Shown: positions 15,270 through 24,286, counted from the first letter of the stretch. The stretch: DNA of 64,000 nucleotides from J027 sp965215855 (GCA_965215855.1 CBDCER010000003.1:1860001-1924000); one strand, 5' to 3'. Numbers and translations: made by a program. Notes: generated by a model from the letters alone, not told the origin.

Positions 15270-16913
15270 TTAGTACATACCCCCGCCCATGCCACCATCA
15301 GGCATTGCGGGCATCTTCTCATCTTCCGGCATATCGGTGATGAGTGCCTCGGTCGTCAAAATCATAGCGGCGATACTGGCGGCGTTCTCCAGTGCACCAC
15401 GTGTAACCTTGACTGGATCGAGGATACCATCAGAGATCATGTCCACATACTCGCCTGTCATGACATTGAAGCCAATGCGAACATTGCCTTCGGTAGCCTG
15501 GCTGCGACGAACTTCGTTGATGATGACCGCGCCATCCTGACCAGCATTGGCAGCAATCTTCTTCAGCGGGGCTTCCAGGGAGGTCCGCAAGATCAAAATA
15601 CCGGTGTTTTCATCGGCATAGGTCATTTCGAAACCATCCAGGGCCGATACAGCATTGACCAGGGCCACACCACCACCAGGAACAATACCTTCCTCGACAG
15701 CGGCACGGGTGGCGCTCAGAGCATCTTCAACACGATGCTTCTTCTCTTTCAGTTCGACCTCGGTGGCAGCCCCGACGCGGATCACAGCAACACCACCACT
15801 TAGCTTGGCAAGACGCTCTTGTAGCTTCTCACGGTCATATTCACTGGTGCTGTTGTCGATTTCGACCTTGATTTCGTCAATACGAGCTTCAATGTCGCCT
15901 TCGTCGCCCATACCATCAATAATCACGGTCTCGTCCTTTGTGCAGACAACCTTGCGGGCATGGCCCAAATCGTCCACAACCACGCTATCCAGCTTGCGAC
16001 CAGTCTCTTCGCTGATGACTGTGCCGCCAGTCAACACAGCGATGTCACGCAGCATGGCCTTGCGACGATCACCAAAACCAGGAGCTTTGATCGCCACAAC
16101 GTTCAGCATACCACGCAGTTTATTCAACACCAGAGTTGCCAGAGCTTCGCCATCAACATCTTCGGCGAGAATAACGACGTCACGCTTGCCAATCTGGAAC
16201 AGTTTTTCCAGGATCGGCACGAGATCGGTGGCGGCGCTGATCTTCTTATCATGGATCAGGATGTAGGGTTCTTCAATGCTGGCTTCCATGGTGTCGGTGT
16301 GGTTAACGAAGTAGGGGCTGATATAACCACGATCAAACTGCATACCTTCAACGTATTCAGTCTCGAATTCTAGGCCACGGCTTTCTTCAACCGTAATAAC
16401 GCCATCTTTACCAACCTTGTCCATCACGTCAGCAATCAGGTCGCCGATTTCGCGATCCTGGGCCGAGTTGGAAGCTACCGACGCGATTTCTTCTTTGGTG
16501 CTGATCTCGACAGCCATATCGCGGATAGCGGCCACAATTTTCTTAGTGGCTTCTTCAATGCCGCGCTTCAGCAACATGGGATTTGCGCCAGCGGCGATAT
16601 TCTTCAGGCCTTCGTTAACGATGGTCTGGGCCAAAACGGTAGCAGTGGTTGTACCATCACCAGCGATGTCGTTGGTCTTGGTGGCAGCTTCCTTCAACAA
16701 CTGGGCACCCATATTCTCGTAGGCGTCTTCCAGTTCGATTTCTTTGGCAACGGTTACGCCATCGTGCGTGACGGTGGGCGCACCAAATTTCTTATCGACA
16801 GCAACGTTACGGCCTTTGGGACCAAGCGTGGTGCTGACGGCGTCTGCCAGCGTATCAATACCTTTCTTCAAACGACGACGGGCATCTTCACTGAATACAA
16901 GTTGCTTGGGCAT
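15270..16913 (-). CDS. groEL: Chaperonin GroEL (60 kDa)
   Basis: 547 residues, full length. It forms the double-ring cage that folds proteins in the cytoplasm using ATP. Signatures visible include GPKGRNVAVDKKFGAPTVTH, the ATP site AGDGTTTATVLAQ, AAVEEGIVPGGGVAL, and the flexible Gly/Met tail DGGMGGGMY. It follows groES by 20 bp in one operon under CIRCE control. The terminator at 15217-15244 ends the operon. Nothing unusual is seen in the coding sequence; the nearby intron lies outside the transcript-coding part. Confidence 0.98.
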   Translation of the reverse strand: MPKQLVFSEDARRRLKKGIDTLADAVSTTLGPKGRNVAVDKKFGAPTVTHDGVTVAKEIELEDAYENMGAQLLKEAATKTNDIAGDGTTTATVLAQTIVNEGLKNIAAGANPMLLKRGIEEATKKIVAAIRDMAVEISTKEEIASVASNSAQDREIGDLIADVMDKVGKDGVITVEESRGLEFETEYVEGMQFDRGYISPYFVNHTDTMEASIEEPYILIHDKKISAATDLVPILEKLFQIGKRDVVILAEDVDGEALATLVLNKLRGMLNVVAIKAPGFGDRRKAMLRDIAVLTGGTVISEETGRKLDSVVVDDLGHARKVVCTKDETVIIDGMGDEGDIEARIDEIKVEIDNSTSEYDREKLQERLAKLSGGVAVIRVGAATEVELKEKKHRVEDALSATRAAVEEGIVPGGGVALVNAVSALDGFEMTYADENTGILILRTSLEAPLKKIAANAGQDGAVIINEVRRSQATEGNVRIGFNVMTGEYVDMISDGILDPVKVTRGALENAASIAAMILTTEALITDMPEDEKMPAMPDGGMGGGMY

Positions 16914-16933
16914 GGATCTATCTACTCCTTAAG

Positions 16934-17236
16934 TTACTTATCTTCGACCACGGCCAGGATGTCAGTTTCCTTCAGGATGAGCAATTTTTTGCCATCCACC
17001 TTGACCTCGGTCCCAGCATATTTAGCGAACAGAACGACATCCTCAGCAGCGACATCCATCTTGATGTGCTTACCATCGTCATCACGACGGCCCGGACCAA
17101 CAGCCAACACAACACCCTGTTGGGGTTTTTCTTTAGCGGTTTCTGGAAGTACCAGTTGGCCGCCAGCAAAAGTTTCTTCACGCTCTTGTGGTTCTACAAT
17201 CACGCGGTCTGCCAGTGGGCGCAATTTCAAAGACAT
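16934..17236 (-). CDS. groES: Co-chaperonin GroES (10 kDa)
   Basis: 100 residues, the normal length. MSLKLRPLADRVIVEPQERE is the family signature. The mobile loop (REETFAGGQLVLPETAKEKP) that docks on GroEL and the roof-strand region (VLFAKYAGTEVKVDGKKLLI) are present, ending ILAVVEDK. It caps the GroEL cavity as a heptamer. It is the first gene of the operon. The start follows a clear GGAGG site (17239-17250 region). Confidence 0.97.
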   Translation of the reverse strand: MSLKLRPLADRVIVEPQEREETFAGGQLVLPETAKEKPQQGVVLAVGPGRRDDDGKHIKMDVAAEDVVLFAKYAGTEVKVDGKKLLILKETDILAVVEDK

Positions 17237-17292
17237 ACCAGTGTAATCCTCCTGATCGGGATGATAAGTGTTTGTGATTTTGCTTCACTCAA

Positions 17293-17319
17293 TTAGCACT
17301 CTCATAGTGGGAGTGCTAA
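17293..17319. promoter_or_regulatory. CIRCE operator, proximal
   Basis: TTAGCACTC-N9-GAGTGCTAA, a perfect CIRCE inverted repeat between the groES promoter and start codon. It is the binding site of the HrcA heat-shock repressor. No hrcA gene lies in the window. Confidence 0.95.
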
Positions 17320-17329
17320 TGTCATCAAA

Positions 17330-17358
17330 ACTATACCAATCCTGAATGAACAGGTCAA
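17330..17358 (-). promoter_or_regulatory. Sigma-A promoter of groESL
   Basis: On the minus strand TTGACC (17358-17353), a 17-bp spacer, then TATAGT (17335-17330). This near-consensus promoter lies between two CIRCE repeats, so HrcA bound at either would block it. Confidence 0.88.
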
Positions 17359-17365
17359 GGATTAT

Positions 17366-17392
17366 TTAGCACTCTCCCCCTACGAGTGCTAA
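17366..17392. promoter_or_regulatory. CIRCE operator, distal
   Basis: A second perfect TTAGCACTC-N9-GAGTGCTAA repeat lies just upstream of the -35 box. Together with the proximal copy it brackets the promoter. The spacer is different (TCCCCCTAC), so it is not a local duplication. Confidence 0.95.
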
Positions 17393-17583
17393 ATTTCTAT
17401 GAAATTTCTAACATTGAGCAAATGTGAAAAACTTCTGAATTTTGCAGTATCGCCCAAACCCTCATCTACATTGTGTTATCGAGGGATAGCGATTTGTTAA
17501 TTTCATACAAACCGGATTGCTTTTAGCGAAGATTTTCGTTATTATTGATGAAGTTAAAATAAAGTATAAAGAAGGCGCTTTAG

Positions 17584-17817
17584 ATGACAATATCACCCAC
17601 TGGAAAGTTTGATTATCTGGTAACCCAACTGAGACATATGTTGCCGACCATGCGCTTTAATGCAGCACGCGCCCTGGGTGAATTGAACGATCCGCGTGCC
17701 ATTGATATTTTGTGGGCAGCATTAAATAATGACCCCAGTCCGGCGGTACGCCGTGCAGCCAAGTTTGCACTGGCTGATTTGGGCGTAGATATAGCCGAAC
17801 AAGGGCATACCGAGTGA
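17584..17817 (+). CDS. Small HEAT-repeat protein
   Basis: 77 residues. Two HEAT-like helical repeats are visible: NAARALGELNDPRAIDILWA and AVRRAAKFALADLGVDIAEQ, with the conserved Asp-Pro-Arg turn. Such small HEAT proteins usually serve as protein-binding scaffolds; a partner is not evident. GAAGG about 9 nt upstream is a fair ribosome site. It stands alone, divergent from groES, and shares a terminator with the opposite-strand yggU-like gene. Confidence 0.7.
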   Translation: MTISPTGKFDYLVTQLRHMLPTMRFNAARALGELNDPRAIDILWAALNNDPSPAVRRAAKFALADLGVDIAEQGHTE

Positions 17818-17845
17818 CTATTATCGCTAGTTGATAGGCCAAAAT

Positions 17846-17867
17846 CGCCCTGAAGCGGGCGTTTTTT
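17846..17867. terminator. Bidirectional terminator
   Basis: CGCCC (17846-17850) pairs with GGGCG (17857-17861), flanked by AAAA on the left and TTTTTT on the right. It sits between the converging HEAT-repeat and DUF167 genes. Confidence 0.8.
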
Positions 17868-17868
17868 C

Positions 17869-18165
17869 TTATTGGACCAATGCCTCGACATCAGCAGGTG
17901 TAATGCCTTCAACCGAGATTAATTTATCGCGGTTATTTTCTCCCGCCACAATTTCAATCTTTGCTGCGTCAACGCCCAAACTCTCGGCCAGAAATTGAAT
18001 CAACTGTCGATCTGCTGCACCATCGGTATGGGCCTCGGTCAAGCGAATTTTGAGTGCCCCATCATCATGGACACCCGCGATTTCAACACTGCTGGCCCGC
18101 GTGATGACTCGAACGGTGAATGCTGCTCCACTATGAGCATCGGTGATTTCAAATTTGCGAGACAT
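17869..18165 (-). CDS. yggU: DUF167/YggU family protein
   Basis: 98 residues from the ATG at 18165, preceded by AGGAAGGAG; an earlier in-frame start at 18243 lies inside the yggT-like gene and is rejected. The fold core FTVRVITRASSVEIAGVHDD ... LKIRLTEAHTDGAADRQLIQ and FLAESLGVDAAKIEIVAGEN is diagnostic. Function is unknown in all bacteria. It is the last gene of the ylm-type group. Confidence 0.85.
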   Translation of the reverse strand: MSRKFEITDAHSGAAFTVRVITRASSVEIAGVHDDGALKIRLTEAHTDGAADRQLIQFLAESLGVDAAKIEIVAGENNRDKLISVEGITPADVEALVQ

Positions 18166-18184
18166 ATTGCGCTCCTTCCTAGAG

Positions 18185-18448
18185 TTAGAGGCCAGCCTGA
18201 CGCAAGAACTCCGCCAGAATTGCCCCCAAAAACTGAATACCAATCAATGCAATAATTGGACTGAAGTCGAATCCACCGGCGGGTGGCATCAAATTACGAA
18301 GGGGAGCCAACACCGGCTCAGTTAAATTATATAACGTTCTGGCAAGAGGGCTATAGGGGTCGATTTGAACCCAGCTCATTAAAACCCGTGCCAAAATAAC
18401 AATCGCATATAACTGTGTGAGTACGAGAACCAATTCGGAAAGTAACAT
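18185..18448 (-). CDS. ylmG: YggT/YlmG family membrane protein
   Basis: 87 residues with two membrane segments (about 4-25 and 62-82) and the family loop YSPLARTLYNLTEPVLAPLRN. YggT/YlmG proteins are linked to division or to membrane organisation in Gram-positives and plastids. The ATG at 18448 lies 15 bp after the ylmE stop, in the usual ylmE-ylmG order, although sepF (ylmF) is absent. Confidence 0.9.
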   Translation of the reverse strand: MLLSELVLVLTQLYAIVILARVLMSWVQIDPYSPLARTLYNLTEPVLAPLRNLMPPAGGFDFSPIIALIGIQFLGAILAEFLRQAGL

Positions 18449-18463
18449 TGCTTCCTCTACATC

Positions 18464-19201
18464 CTAGAACCGATCACCAAAAATTGCCCGGCCAATCCGC
18501 AACATGGTTGCACCTTCTTCAATGGCGATGGGATAATCATTAGTCATGCCCATACTAAGTTCGTGCCATGCTTGATGAGGAAATGCCTCAGCTAGCGCGT
18601 CACGTAAACGCCGAAGCGCCGCGAACACGGGTCGGGCTTGCTCTATCTCGGCCACGAAAGGAGCCATGGTCATCAACCCAGCCAGATGGACATGCTCCAG
18701 TTGGTCGATGTCGGCAATGATTTCCCATAGCGATTGGCGTTGAGTTCGATCCTGTTGCCAATTATGGGCTGGGATACCTGCCTTTGTATCTTCGCCGGAC
18801 ACATTGATTTCAAGCAAAACTTGGGGTCTCCGGTTCAACTCTCTGGCAAATCGATCATAACGCCTGGCGAGTTTAATGCTATCCAGTGAATGAATAATCT
18901 GAAAACCTCGAATAACCGCCTGTGCTTTACGCCTCTGGATATGTCCAACCATGTGCCAGGTAGGCGGCGGCACGTCTGGCGGCAGCAATGCCTCAACCTG
19001 CTGCATTTTGGGGAGAGCTTCTTCCACACGATTTTCGCCAATATGAGTTACACCAGCCTGGAGGGTCGCCACAATATCACGGGGAGATTGCTGCTTAGTC
19101 ACGGCTACCAAAGTCACGGAAGCAGGGTCACGACCGACCCGCTGGCAAGTAGCAGCGATCTGTTTCTGAATAGCAGCAAGGTTCTGGGCAATAGATTCCA
19201 T
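18464..19201 (-). CDS. ylmE: PLP-binding protein YggS/YlmE (PLP homeostasis)
   Basis: 245 residues from the ATG at 19201, which has GGAG 7 nt upstream; a GTG at 19207 is the alternative. It contains the PLP lysine in LVAVTKQQSPRDI, then THIGENRVEEALPKM, HMVGHIQRRKA, VLLEINVSGEDTKAGI and the phosphate loop LSMGMTNDYPIAIEEGATML. The family binds PLP without known catalysis and balances vitamin B6 and amino-acid pools. The start sits 3 nt from the stop of the upstream laccase-domain gene. Confidence 0.93.
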   Translation of the reverse strand: MESIAQNLAAIQKQIAATCQRVGRDPASVTLVAVTKQQSPRDIVATLQAGVTHIGENRVEEALPKMQQVEALLPPDVPPPTWHMVGHIQRRKAQAVIRGFQIIHSLDSIKLARRYDRFARELNRRPQVLLEINVSGEDTKAGIPAHNWQQDRTQRQSLWEIIADIDQLEHVHLAGLMTMAPFVAEIEQARPVFAALRRLRDALAEAFPHQAWHELSMGMTNDYPIAIEEGATMLRIGRAIFGDRF

Positions 19202-19203
19202 CG

Positions 19204-20022
19204 TCACTCCAATGCAATAACCGCCCCAAACCGTCCCGTTTTACCAGCTTCGGCACGATGGGAAAAGAATTCATCGGTGTGTGAAGCCGTGCAAATGCCA
19301 GCAACCTCAATTTGTTGTACACCTGCATCGGCCAGAAGACGGCGATTAGCTTCCCACAAATTGAAATAGGCACTTCCATCAGTGGCGCGTTTCACCAAAC
19401 CATCCAGCGTCTCAAACCGTGCCTGCGCCGCCGCGACGACTTCCTCGCCAACCTGGTATTGTTCCGGGCCAATGCTAGGGCCAATCCCAGCCTGTAGTGC
19501 AATTGGGCGCGAATTATACGTCGTTTGCATCGTGTATAAGGTGCTTAGAACCGTGGCGTCTACTGTGCCACGCCAACCTGCATGAGCAATGCCTATTGCA
19601 TGATGTTCCGGGTCATAAAGCATGATCGGGACACAGTCAGCAAAACGCATTGTCAGCGCCAGCCCAACTTGATTAGTGACCATACCATCGGCTTTTGCTA
19701 GCCAGCCACGCCCATTCTTCAGCGGTCCATTCACCACGACCGTTTCAATACCATGCACTTGCCAGACCGTACTAACCTGTTGGGGAGAAATAGCCAACGC
19801 CGCAACCATTCGCCGTCGGTTCTCTGCAACAGCCTGGGAATCGTCGCCAACGGTGCTGCCAACGTTGAGGGAACACCAGGGATTCTGACTAACGCCGCCC
19901 AACCGGGTAAAAACACCATGTTTGAGCGGGGCATTTTGCCAGCAATTAAACTGATAATAGACTGGTGATTCAGCACCAGTTGAAATTCGCTGCACAGCCA
20001 TTCCCTTGGCGGACGATATCAT
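19204..20022 (-). CDS. ylmD: Multicopper/laccase-domain protein YfiH/YlmD (purine nucleoside phosphorylase type)
   Basis: About 272 residues from the ATG at 20022; an ATG at 20001 after AAGGGA is also possible. A much longer frame to 20295 is rejected as non-coding. Family motifs: LKHGVFTRLGGVSQNPWCSL, TVWQVHGIETVVV, MRFADCVPIMLYDPEHHAIG, IAHAGWRGTV and CTASHTDEFFSHRAEAGKTG. The His/Cys cluster binds zinc. Members act as purine nucleoside phosphorylase/adenosine deaminase enzymes and have also been tied to cell-wall fidelity. It is first in the ylm-type operon. Confidence 0.9.
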   Translation of the reverse strand: MISSAKGMAVQRISTGAESPVYYQFNCWQNAPLKHGVFTRLGGVSQNPWCSLNVGSTVGDDSQAVAENRRRMVAALAISPQQVSTVWQVHGIETVVVNGPLKNGRGWLAKADGMVTNQVGLALTMRFADCVPIMLYDPEHHAIGIAHAGWRGTVDATVLSTLYTMQTTYNSRPIALQAGIGPSIGPEQYQVGEEVVAAAQARFETLDGLVKRATDGSAYFNLWEANRRLLADAGVQQIEVAGICTASHTDEFFSHRAEAGKTGRFGAVIALE

Positions 20023-20209
20023 GATAACACTGTTCAAACAAGTATGGTGACAGATTTCTGCCTGCACCCACAGCATTATAGCATATCTGAACGAGCATAG
20101 ATTGGGTTGTCCTTGCTGGATGAGAATGGATCGGCTAGAATTTTGACGCTGAATGCGTAATTCAGTAGAATAGCGTGGTTGAAAATCATTTGTAAGGAAT
20201 AAACACAGC

Positions 20210-20428
20210 ATGAAGACATTATCTGCTGATACCATCAAAGCCTTAGGTGTATGGGTTGTTTCGCTACTTGTGGGTCTTTTGGCAACCTGGTTCATTATTT
20301 TTATATGGCTTGATACGAACCTAGATCTCTATGGTGCGGTTTATGCATTGTTGACAGTAGTTTCTATCGGGTCGGTAGTGCTGATCTGGCTAGACTATTT
20401 GGCTGACACTAAGATTTTGCCGGATTAA
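20210..20428 (+). CDS. Small two-helix membrane protein
   Basis: 72 residues with two hydrophobic segments (about 12-34, VVSLLVGLLATWFIIFIWL, and 42-64, VYALLTVVSIGSVVLIWLDY). AAGGAAT upstream is a reasonable ribosome site. It is divergent from ylmD and lies 85 bp before a lipoprotein gene. No family recognised. Confidence 0.55.
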   Translation: MKTLSADTIKALGVWVVSLLVGLLATWFIIFIWLDTNLDLYGAVYALLTVVSIGSVVLIWLDYLADTKILPD

Positions 20429-20513
20429 AGATGCGGCCTTGAATATAACGCCAGGCGATTCTTCAGGAGAGGATTCCTGCTCTCTTGATTTTTGGAATAA
20501 GGAATGACCTTTC

Positions 20514-21005
20514 ATGCGACGTAGTTATGGATTGTTGATGGTATTAGTGCTGTTGGTAGCGGCTTGTGGGGGCAGCCCCAAAGCCAAAGCTCGTGAGTTT
20601 GCCGAGCGTCTGCCAGAGCAAATCGGCGAGTTTCGGCAAGAGGATAACCGCGTTGAACTGACGGCGGAAGCCATTGGCAGCACCGGACACGTCACTGTTT
20701 TATATACCCAGCGCAACGTAGCCGAGGTTTATATTGTCATTGATACGTTCGGCACAAAATCGGCGGCGGATGTCGCCTTGGCACGTCGCCAGCGCGACCT
20801 GCGCCTGATGGGCTATGAATTTGATATCAATCGACGGGGAAGTCCAACCGCACAAATTGCCGATCTATCCCAAGGGAGAATCGCAATATTCCAACGGGAT
20901 GATATGTTGATCGAAATACAATATATCAAATTGGGCGATGAGGTTGACGAGGATAGCTGGGAATTTTTTATCAACACCATTCGCGCCGTCGATGAAAGCC
21001 TGTGA
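20514..21005 (+). CDS. Lipoprotein, unknown function
   Basis: 163 residues. MRRSYGLLMVLVLLVAACGG is a type II signal peptide with lipobox VAAC. The mature part is a single mixed alpha/beta domain (SADVALARRQRDLRLMGYEF, then QGRIAIFQRDDMLIEIQYIK), possibly similar to DUF4367-like lipoproteins; this is uncertain. The last visible native base before the IS4 target is 21032, and the likely terminator of this gene now lies beyond that IS at 22516. Confidence 0.75.
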   Translation: MRRSYGLLMVLVLLVAACGGSPKAKAREFAERLPEQIGEFRQEDNRVELTAEAIGSTGHVTVLYTQRNVAEVYIVIDTFGTKSAADVALARRQRDLRLMGYEFDINRRGSPTAQIADLSQGRIAIFQRDDMLIEIQYIKLGDEVDEDSWEFFINTIRAVDESL

Positions 21006-21032
21006 TCATAACCAAATAAGCTTTATTCATAG

Positions 21033-22494
21033 CAATACCTTCGCCAAATTATGGCGAATTGAGGCAGCGTTCAGTGGTATGAATAGCACCGAGAGACGCC
21101 ACCGTGTTGAAGATACGATCCAATAAAATAGGATCAGGGATTTCTGGAAGTAATTTTAATGTTTCAGCGACATATTTGCGACCACGAAAGAGGGCTTTGA
21201 GGTCCAAGACACTGGCATCGGGATACTGAGGATGGAGTTGGCGTAGCAGCACCCGTGCGAGGGTGACCATAAAGAGGGACAAGTTGGCGGCGTTGGTGAC
21301 CGCCGTCTCGGTGACATTCATGAAGTCTTCCAGACCCCAGTGCTGCTTGGCGTCGCGGAAGTTGAATTCAATCTGGAAGCGTAGGCTATAGTAGTCAATC
21401 AAGCGATCATAAGTTAAGCTGAGGTCACTACTGAACAGGATCACCCGCGCTTGTTTACCGGTTTTCAGGTTCGTTTTGACAATGATAACAACATTGAGGG
21501 GTTGAGCGAAGTCTTTGTGGAGCAACGTTGCCTGGAAGGTTTGGGTTTGGATACCATCTTCCAGGGTGGTTTCCTTCAAGTAATCATCGGGAATAGCCTG
21601 ATAGTTGATCTTATCACCATACTTGCGCCGCTGACCACGCGGCAGTTGTGGGCCAGCATAGGGGATGTACAACGCCGCGTCATAGCGCATTTTGGAAATC
21701 AGGTGCAAGTCACATTGTCGGGTCATTTGCAGGGCATTATTGTTGCCAAACTTCCCATCCAGTACCAGATAAGTCACCTTGATCGTATCCTTGATAAGTG
21801 CCAATTGCCGTTGCACCATCTGTTGAATTTGTTGTAATTCCGGTGTCAGTTCCACCTGGGTCTTATCCTTGTTCTTACTGCCTTTGGGACGTCCTGGCTT
21901 GCCTCTTTTCTGTTTCTTCTTGGTCTTTTTCTTGACTGCTTTGGCCGCTGTCTTTTCGGCTTCGCTTCGTACCCGTTGCTCCACCATGCTCGGATAGGCC
22001 CGCCGTTCCTCAGTACTAATCAGTGATAGTCCGAAGAACGCCACGCCCGGCACTGGTTTCCCGTACAATCCCGAAAAGAAGCGATCTACCCCATGCGTCT
22101 TCTTGCCGGATTTCGTTACGACGCATTCATCGCCTGCCAATAGGTACTCATCTGCTGGGTTGAGTGCGTGTTGGCGAAAAAATGTCCAATGCAGGTCTGC
22201 CCAAGGTAGCACCGTGTGGAACAATCGCTGTATCGTCCGATAGCTCCCGCCCTTGTCGGCCCACCGTGAAATACCCAGCATCGTGACCCGCCCCGTCATC
22301 GCTAGAATAGCTGGGATAATCCGGCTCAGTTGTCGTATGGTTGTTGGCGATACGTGTGCCTCAAGGCAGAGCAAAAGTGTTACAATATCAATCATGGGCT
22401 TTCTTCGTCATGTCTTGTTGGCTTTGATGTTTACGCAAACAACTTTACACGACGCTAAAGCCCTTTCAATCCCTCATTTTTGGCGAAGGTATTG
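21033..22494 (-). mobile_element. IS4-type insertion sequence, intact
   Basis: 1,462 bp with ends CAATACCTTCGCCAAA (21033-21048) and its exact inverse at the right (to 22494). TCATAG is duplicated at 21027-21032 and 22495-22500. One full-length transposase fills it. Clean ends, an open frame and an intact 6-bp duplication point to a recent event. Confidence 0.92.
21049..22395 (-). CDS. IS4-type DDE transposase
   Basis: 448 residues. DDE residues: LLAGDECVVTKSGKKTHGVD (D), TYLVLDGKFGNNNALQMT (D), and the IS4 YREK signature YYSLRFQIEFNFRDAKQHWG (E). A basic insert (KKKTKKKQKRGKPGRPKGSK) lies between the first and second Asp, probably a DNA-contact loop. Complete, no frameshift. Confidence 0.9.
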   Translation of the reverse strand: MIDIVTLLLCLEAHVSPTTIRQLSRIIPAILAMTGRVTMLGISRWADKGGSYRTIQRLFHTVLPWADLHWTFFRQHALNPADEYLLAGDECVVTKSGKKTHGVDRFFSGLYGKPVPGVAFFGLSLISTEERRAYPSMVEQRVRSEAEKTAAKAVKKKTKKKQKRGKPGRPKGSKNKDKTQVELTPELQQIQQMVQRQLALIKDTIKVTYLVLDGKFGNNNALQMTRQCDLHLISKMRYDAALYIPYAGPQLPRGQRRKYGDKINYQAIPDDYLKETTLEDGIQTQTFQATLLHKDFAQPLNVVIIVKTNLKTGKQARVILFSSDLSLTYDRLIDYYSLRFQIEFNFRDAKQHWGLEDFMNVTETAVTNAANLSLFMVTLARVLLRQLHPQYPDASVLDLKALFRGRKYVAETLKLLPEIPDPILLDRIFNTVASLGAIHTTERCLNSP

Positions 22495-22515
22495 TCATAG
22501 ACCAAATAATATTCA

Positions 22516-22542
22516 ATGCTGAGATGTTATCTCGGCATTTTT
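22516..22542 (+). terminator. Terminator displaced by IS4
   Basis: ATGCTGAGAT (22516-22525) pairs with ATCTCGGCAT (22529-22538, one G-T pair), followed by TTTTT. It lies about 15 bp right of the IS4 target duplication. It would have been about 50 bp after the lipoprotein stop before insertion, so it is most likely that gene's terminator. Confidence 0.75.
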
Positions 22543-22828
22543 GTTGCAGTACCTTGAGTTTGATTAGCGCAATTCGATGCTAACTACCCCCGTCACACTC
22601 TGCTAATGAATAGTGCCAGATGATATACAAAACTGATGGCTTTTCGCCTTACAGTTTGCGCCCCTCTCAGTTACAATTCTTTTGTAAGTTAGGTCAATGC
22701 ACTTAACATATGCAAATGAATATGGATAGATGCGAATAATATACGGAGTGTTGTTGTGGAACCAACATCGTCGTGAGTGAATTGTGTCCACCTATCAATA
22801 ATCAATTAACCGAAAGGAATGCATCCGC
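22543..22828. other. Leader region of glutamate dehydrogenase
   Basis: No gene seen. TTACAA-N5-TTGTAA (22671-22687) is a short inverted repeat that could be an operator. CGAAAGGAATGCATCCGC before the ATG gives the ribosome site (AAAGGA). No clear -35/-10 pair was identified. Confidence 0.4.
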
Positions 22829-24262
22829 ATGGCAACGAAGATCAAAGAGAATAAAGTCTCGTTTAGCCAAAGTGTTGAGCTAATGGCGCGGCGGGCGCTC
22901 CAATTTATGAACCTGCCACCCGGCCTGGCCGACCAAATTCTGATCTGCAACACAGTTTTTCAAGTGCAGTTTCCAGTGCCGCTAGATGATGGCAGAATTC
23001 ATGTCTTCAAAGGTTGGCGGGCAGTTCACAGCGCCCATCGCTTGCCAGCCAAAGGCGGAATTCGATTCGCGGATCATGTTAACCAAGATGAAGTTGAGGC
23101 TCTGGCTGCATTGATGACCTATAAATGCGCGATTGTGAATGTGCCCTTCGGCGGTTCAAAAGGTGGATTGATTATGAATCCGCGCGAGCATTCAGATGCC
23201 GAAATCGAACGAATTACCCGCCGCTTTGCCTTTGAACTTATCAATGGCGGATATATCGATTCCAGCACCAACGTCCCAGCACCAGATATGGGAACAGGTG
23301 AGCGCGAGATGGCCTGGATTGCCGACACCTACCGCACATTGCGTCCGGAGGACATCAATTATCTGGGATGTGTCACCGGCAAGCCCGTCGCTGCTGGTGG
23401 TATTCAAGGACGCGCCGAAGCAACAGGGCGTGGCGTTGAATACGCTATACAAGAATTCTTCCGACATCCTGATGATATGAAGATGGCTGGTTTGGAAGGT
23501 GGATTGGAAGGCAAGCGGATTGTCATGCAAGGTCTGGGCAATGTGGGCTATCATGCTGCCAAGTTCCTGTCGGAAGAAGATGGGGCCAAGATCATCTGCA
23601 TTATCGAATGGGATGGTGCGTTGATTGATGACAATGGGCTGAACGTGGAGGATGTTCACCTACACATGAAGGAATTTGGTGGTGTCAAGGGTTATCCAGG
23701 CGCCCAGTATGTCGAGGATGGACTTTCTTGCTTGGAACTGGACTGCGACATTCTGGTTCCGGCGGCCATGGAAAGCCAGATTACTCTGGATAATGCGGCT
23801 CATATCAAAGCCCCACTGATTGTCGAAGGTGCAAATGGCCCGATTACCTTCGGGGCCGATGAAATATTGCGGGAGCGTGGTGTGGTGGTGTTGCCAGATG
23901 CCTTTGCCAATGCAGGTGGGGTGACTGTTTCCTATTTTGAATGGATCAAGAACCTCTCGCACATTCGCTTTGGCCGCATGGGTCGCCGCTTCGATGAATG
24001 GCGGGGTCAGCGCGTGGTGGATGCACTGGAAACGATTACCGGCCAAACAGTTCCTGCTCATCTACGTCAGAAAATCACACAAGGTGCGGATGAACTGGCG
24101 CTGGTGCGTTCTGGTTTAGATGATACGATGCGACAGGCTTACCAGGAAATCAGCGAGGTCTTCCATACAACCGACGGGATTCAGGATTTTCGTACCGCTG
24201 CTTTTGTCGTATCGCTCCAGAAGGTCGCCAATACCTACACTGCGTTTGGTATTTGGCCCTAA
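22829..24262 (+). CDS. gdhA: Glu/Leu/Phe/Val dehydrogenase, probably glutamate dehydrogenase
   Basis: 477 residues. It interconverts glutamate and 2-oxoglutarate with ammonia using NAD(P). The substrate domain shows HRLPAKGGIRFADHVNQDEV and LMTYKCAIVNVPFGGSKGGL with the catalytic Lys, then PAPDMGTGEREMAWIADTYR. The Rossmann domain shows VMQGLGNVGYHAAKFL, ending NAGGVTVSYFEWIKNL. It is 40-60 residues longer than typical hexameric enzymes; the extra lies in the dinucleotide domain and C-terminus. Substrate is assigned by family resemblance only, since Leu and Phe enzymes share these motifs. It stands alone with its own terminator. Confidence 0.9.
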   Translation: MATKIKENKVSFSQSVELMARRALQFMNLPPGLADQILICNTVFQVQFPVPLDDGRIHVFKGWRAVHSAHRLPAKGGIRFADHVNQDEVEALAALMTYKCAIVNVPFGGSKGGLIMNPREHSDAEIERITRRFAFELINGGYIDSSTNVPAPDMGTGEREMAWIADTYRTLRPEDINYLGCVTGKPVAAGGIQGRAEATGRGVEYAIQEFFRHPDDMKMAGLEGGLEGKRIVMQGLGNVGYHAAKFLSEEDGAKIICIIEWDGALIDDNGLNVEDVHLHMKEFGGVKGYPGAQYVEDGLSCLELDCDILVPAAMESQITLDNAAHIKAPLIVEGANGPITFGADEILRERGVVVLPDAFANAGGVTVSYFEWIKNLSHIRFGRMGRRFDEWRGQRVVDALETITGQTVPAHLRQKITQGADELALVRSGLDDTMRQAYQEISEVFHTTDGIQDFRTAAFVVSLQKVANTYTAFGIWP

Positions 24263-24286
24263 ATTGATATGACTCTGATCCACTTG

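Noticed and set aside
15655..16373. 203- and 137-codon plus-strand frames inside groEL
   Set aside because: Antisense shadows of a highly conserved gene.
20023..20295. N-terminal extension of the laccase-domain protein
   Set aside because: The 91 extra residues are not protein-like and lie over the promoter region of the divergent gene; family length fits a start at 20022 or 20001.
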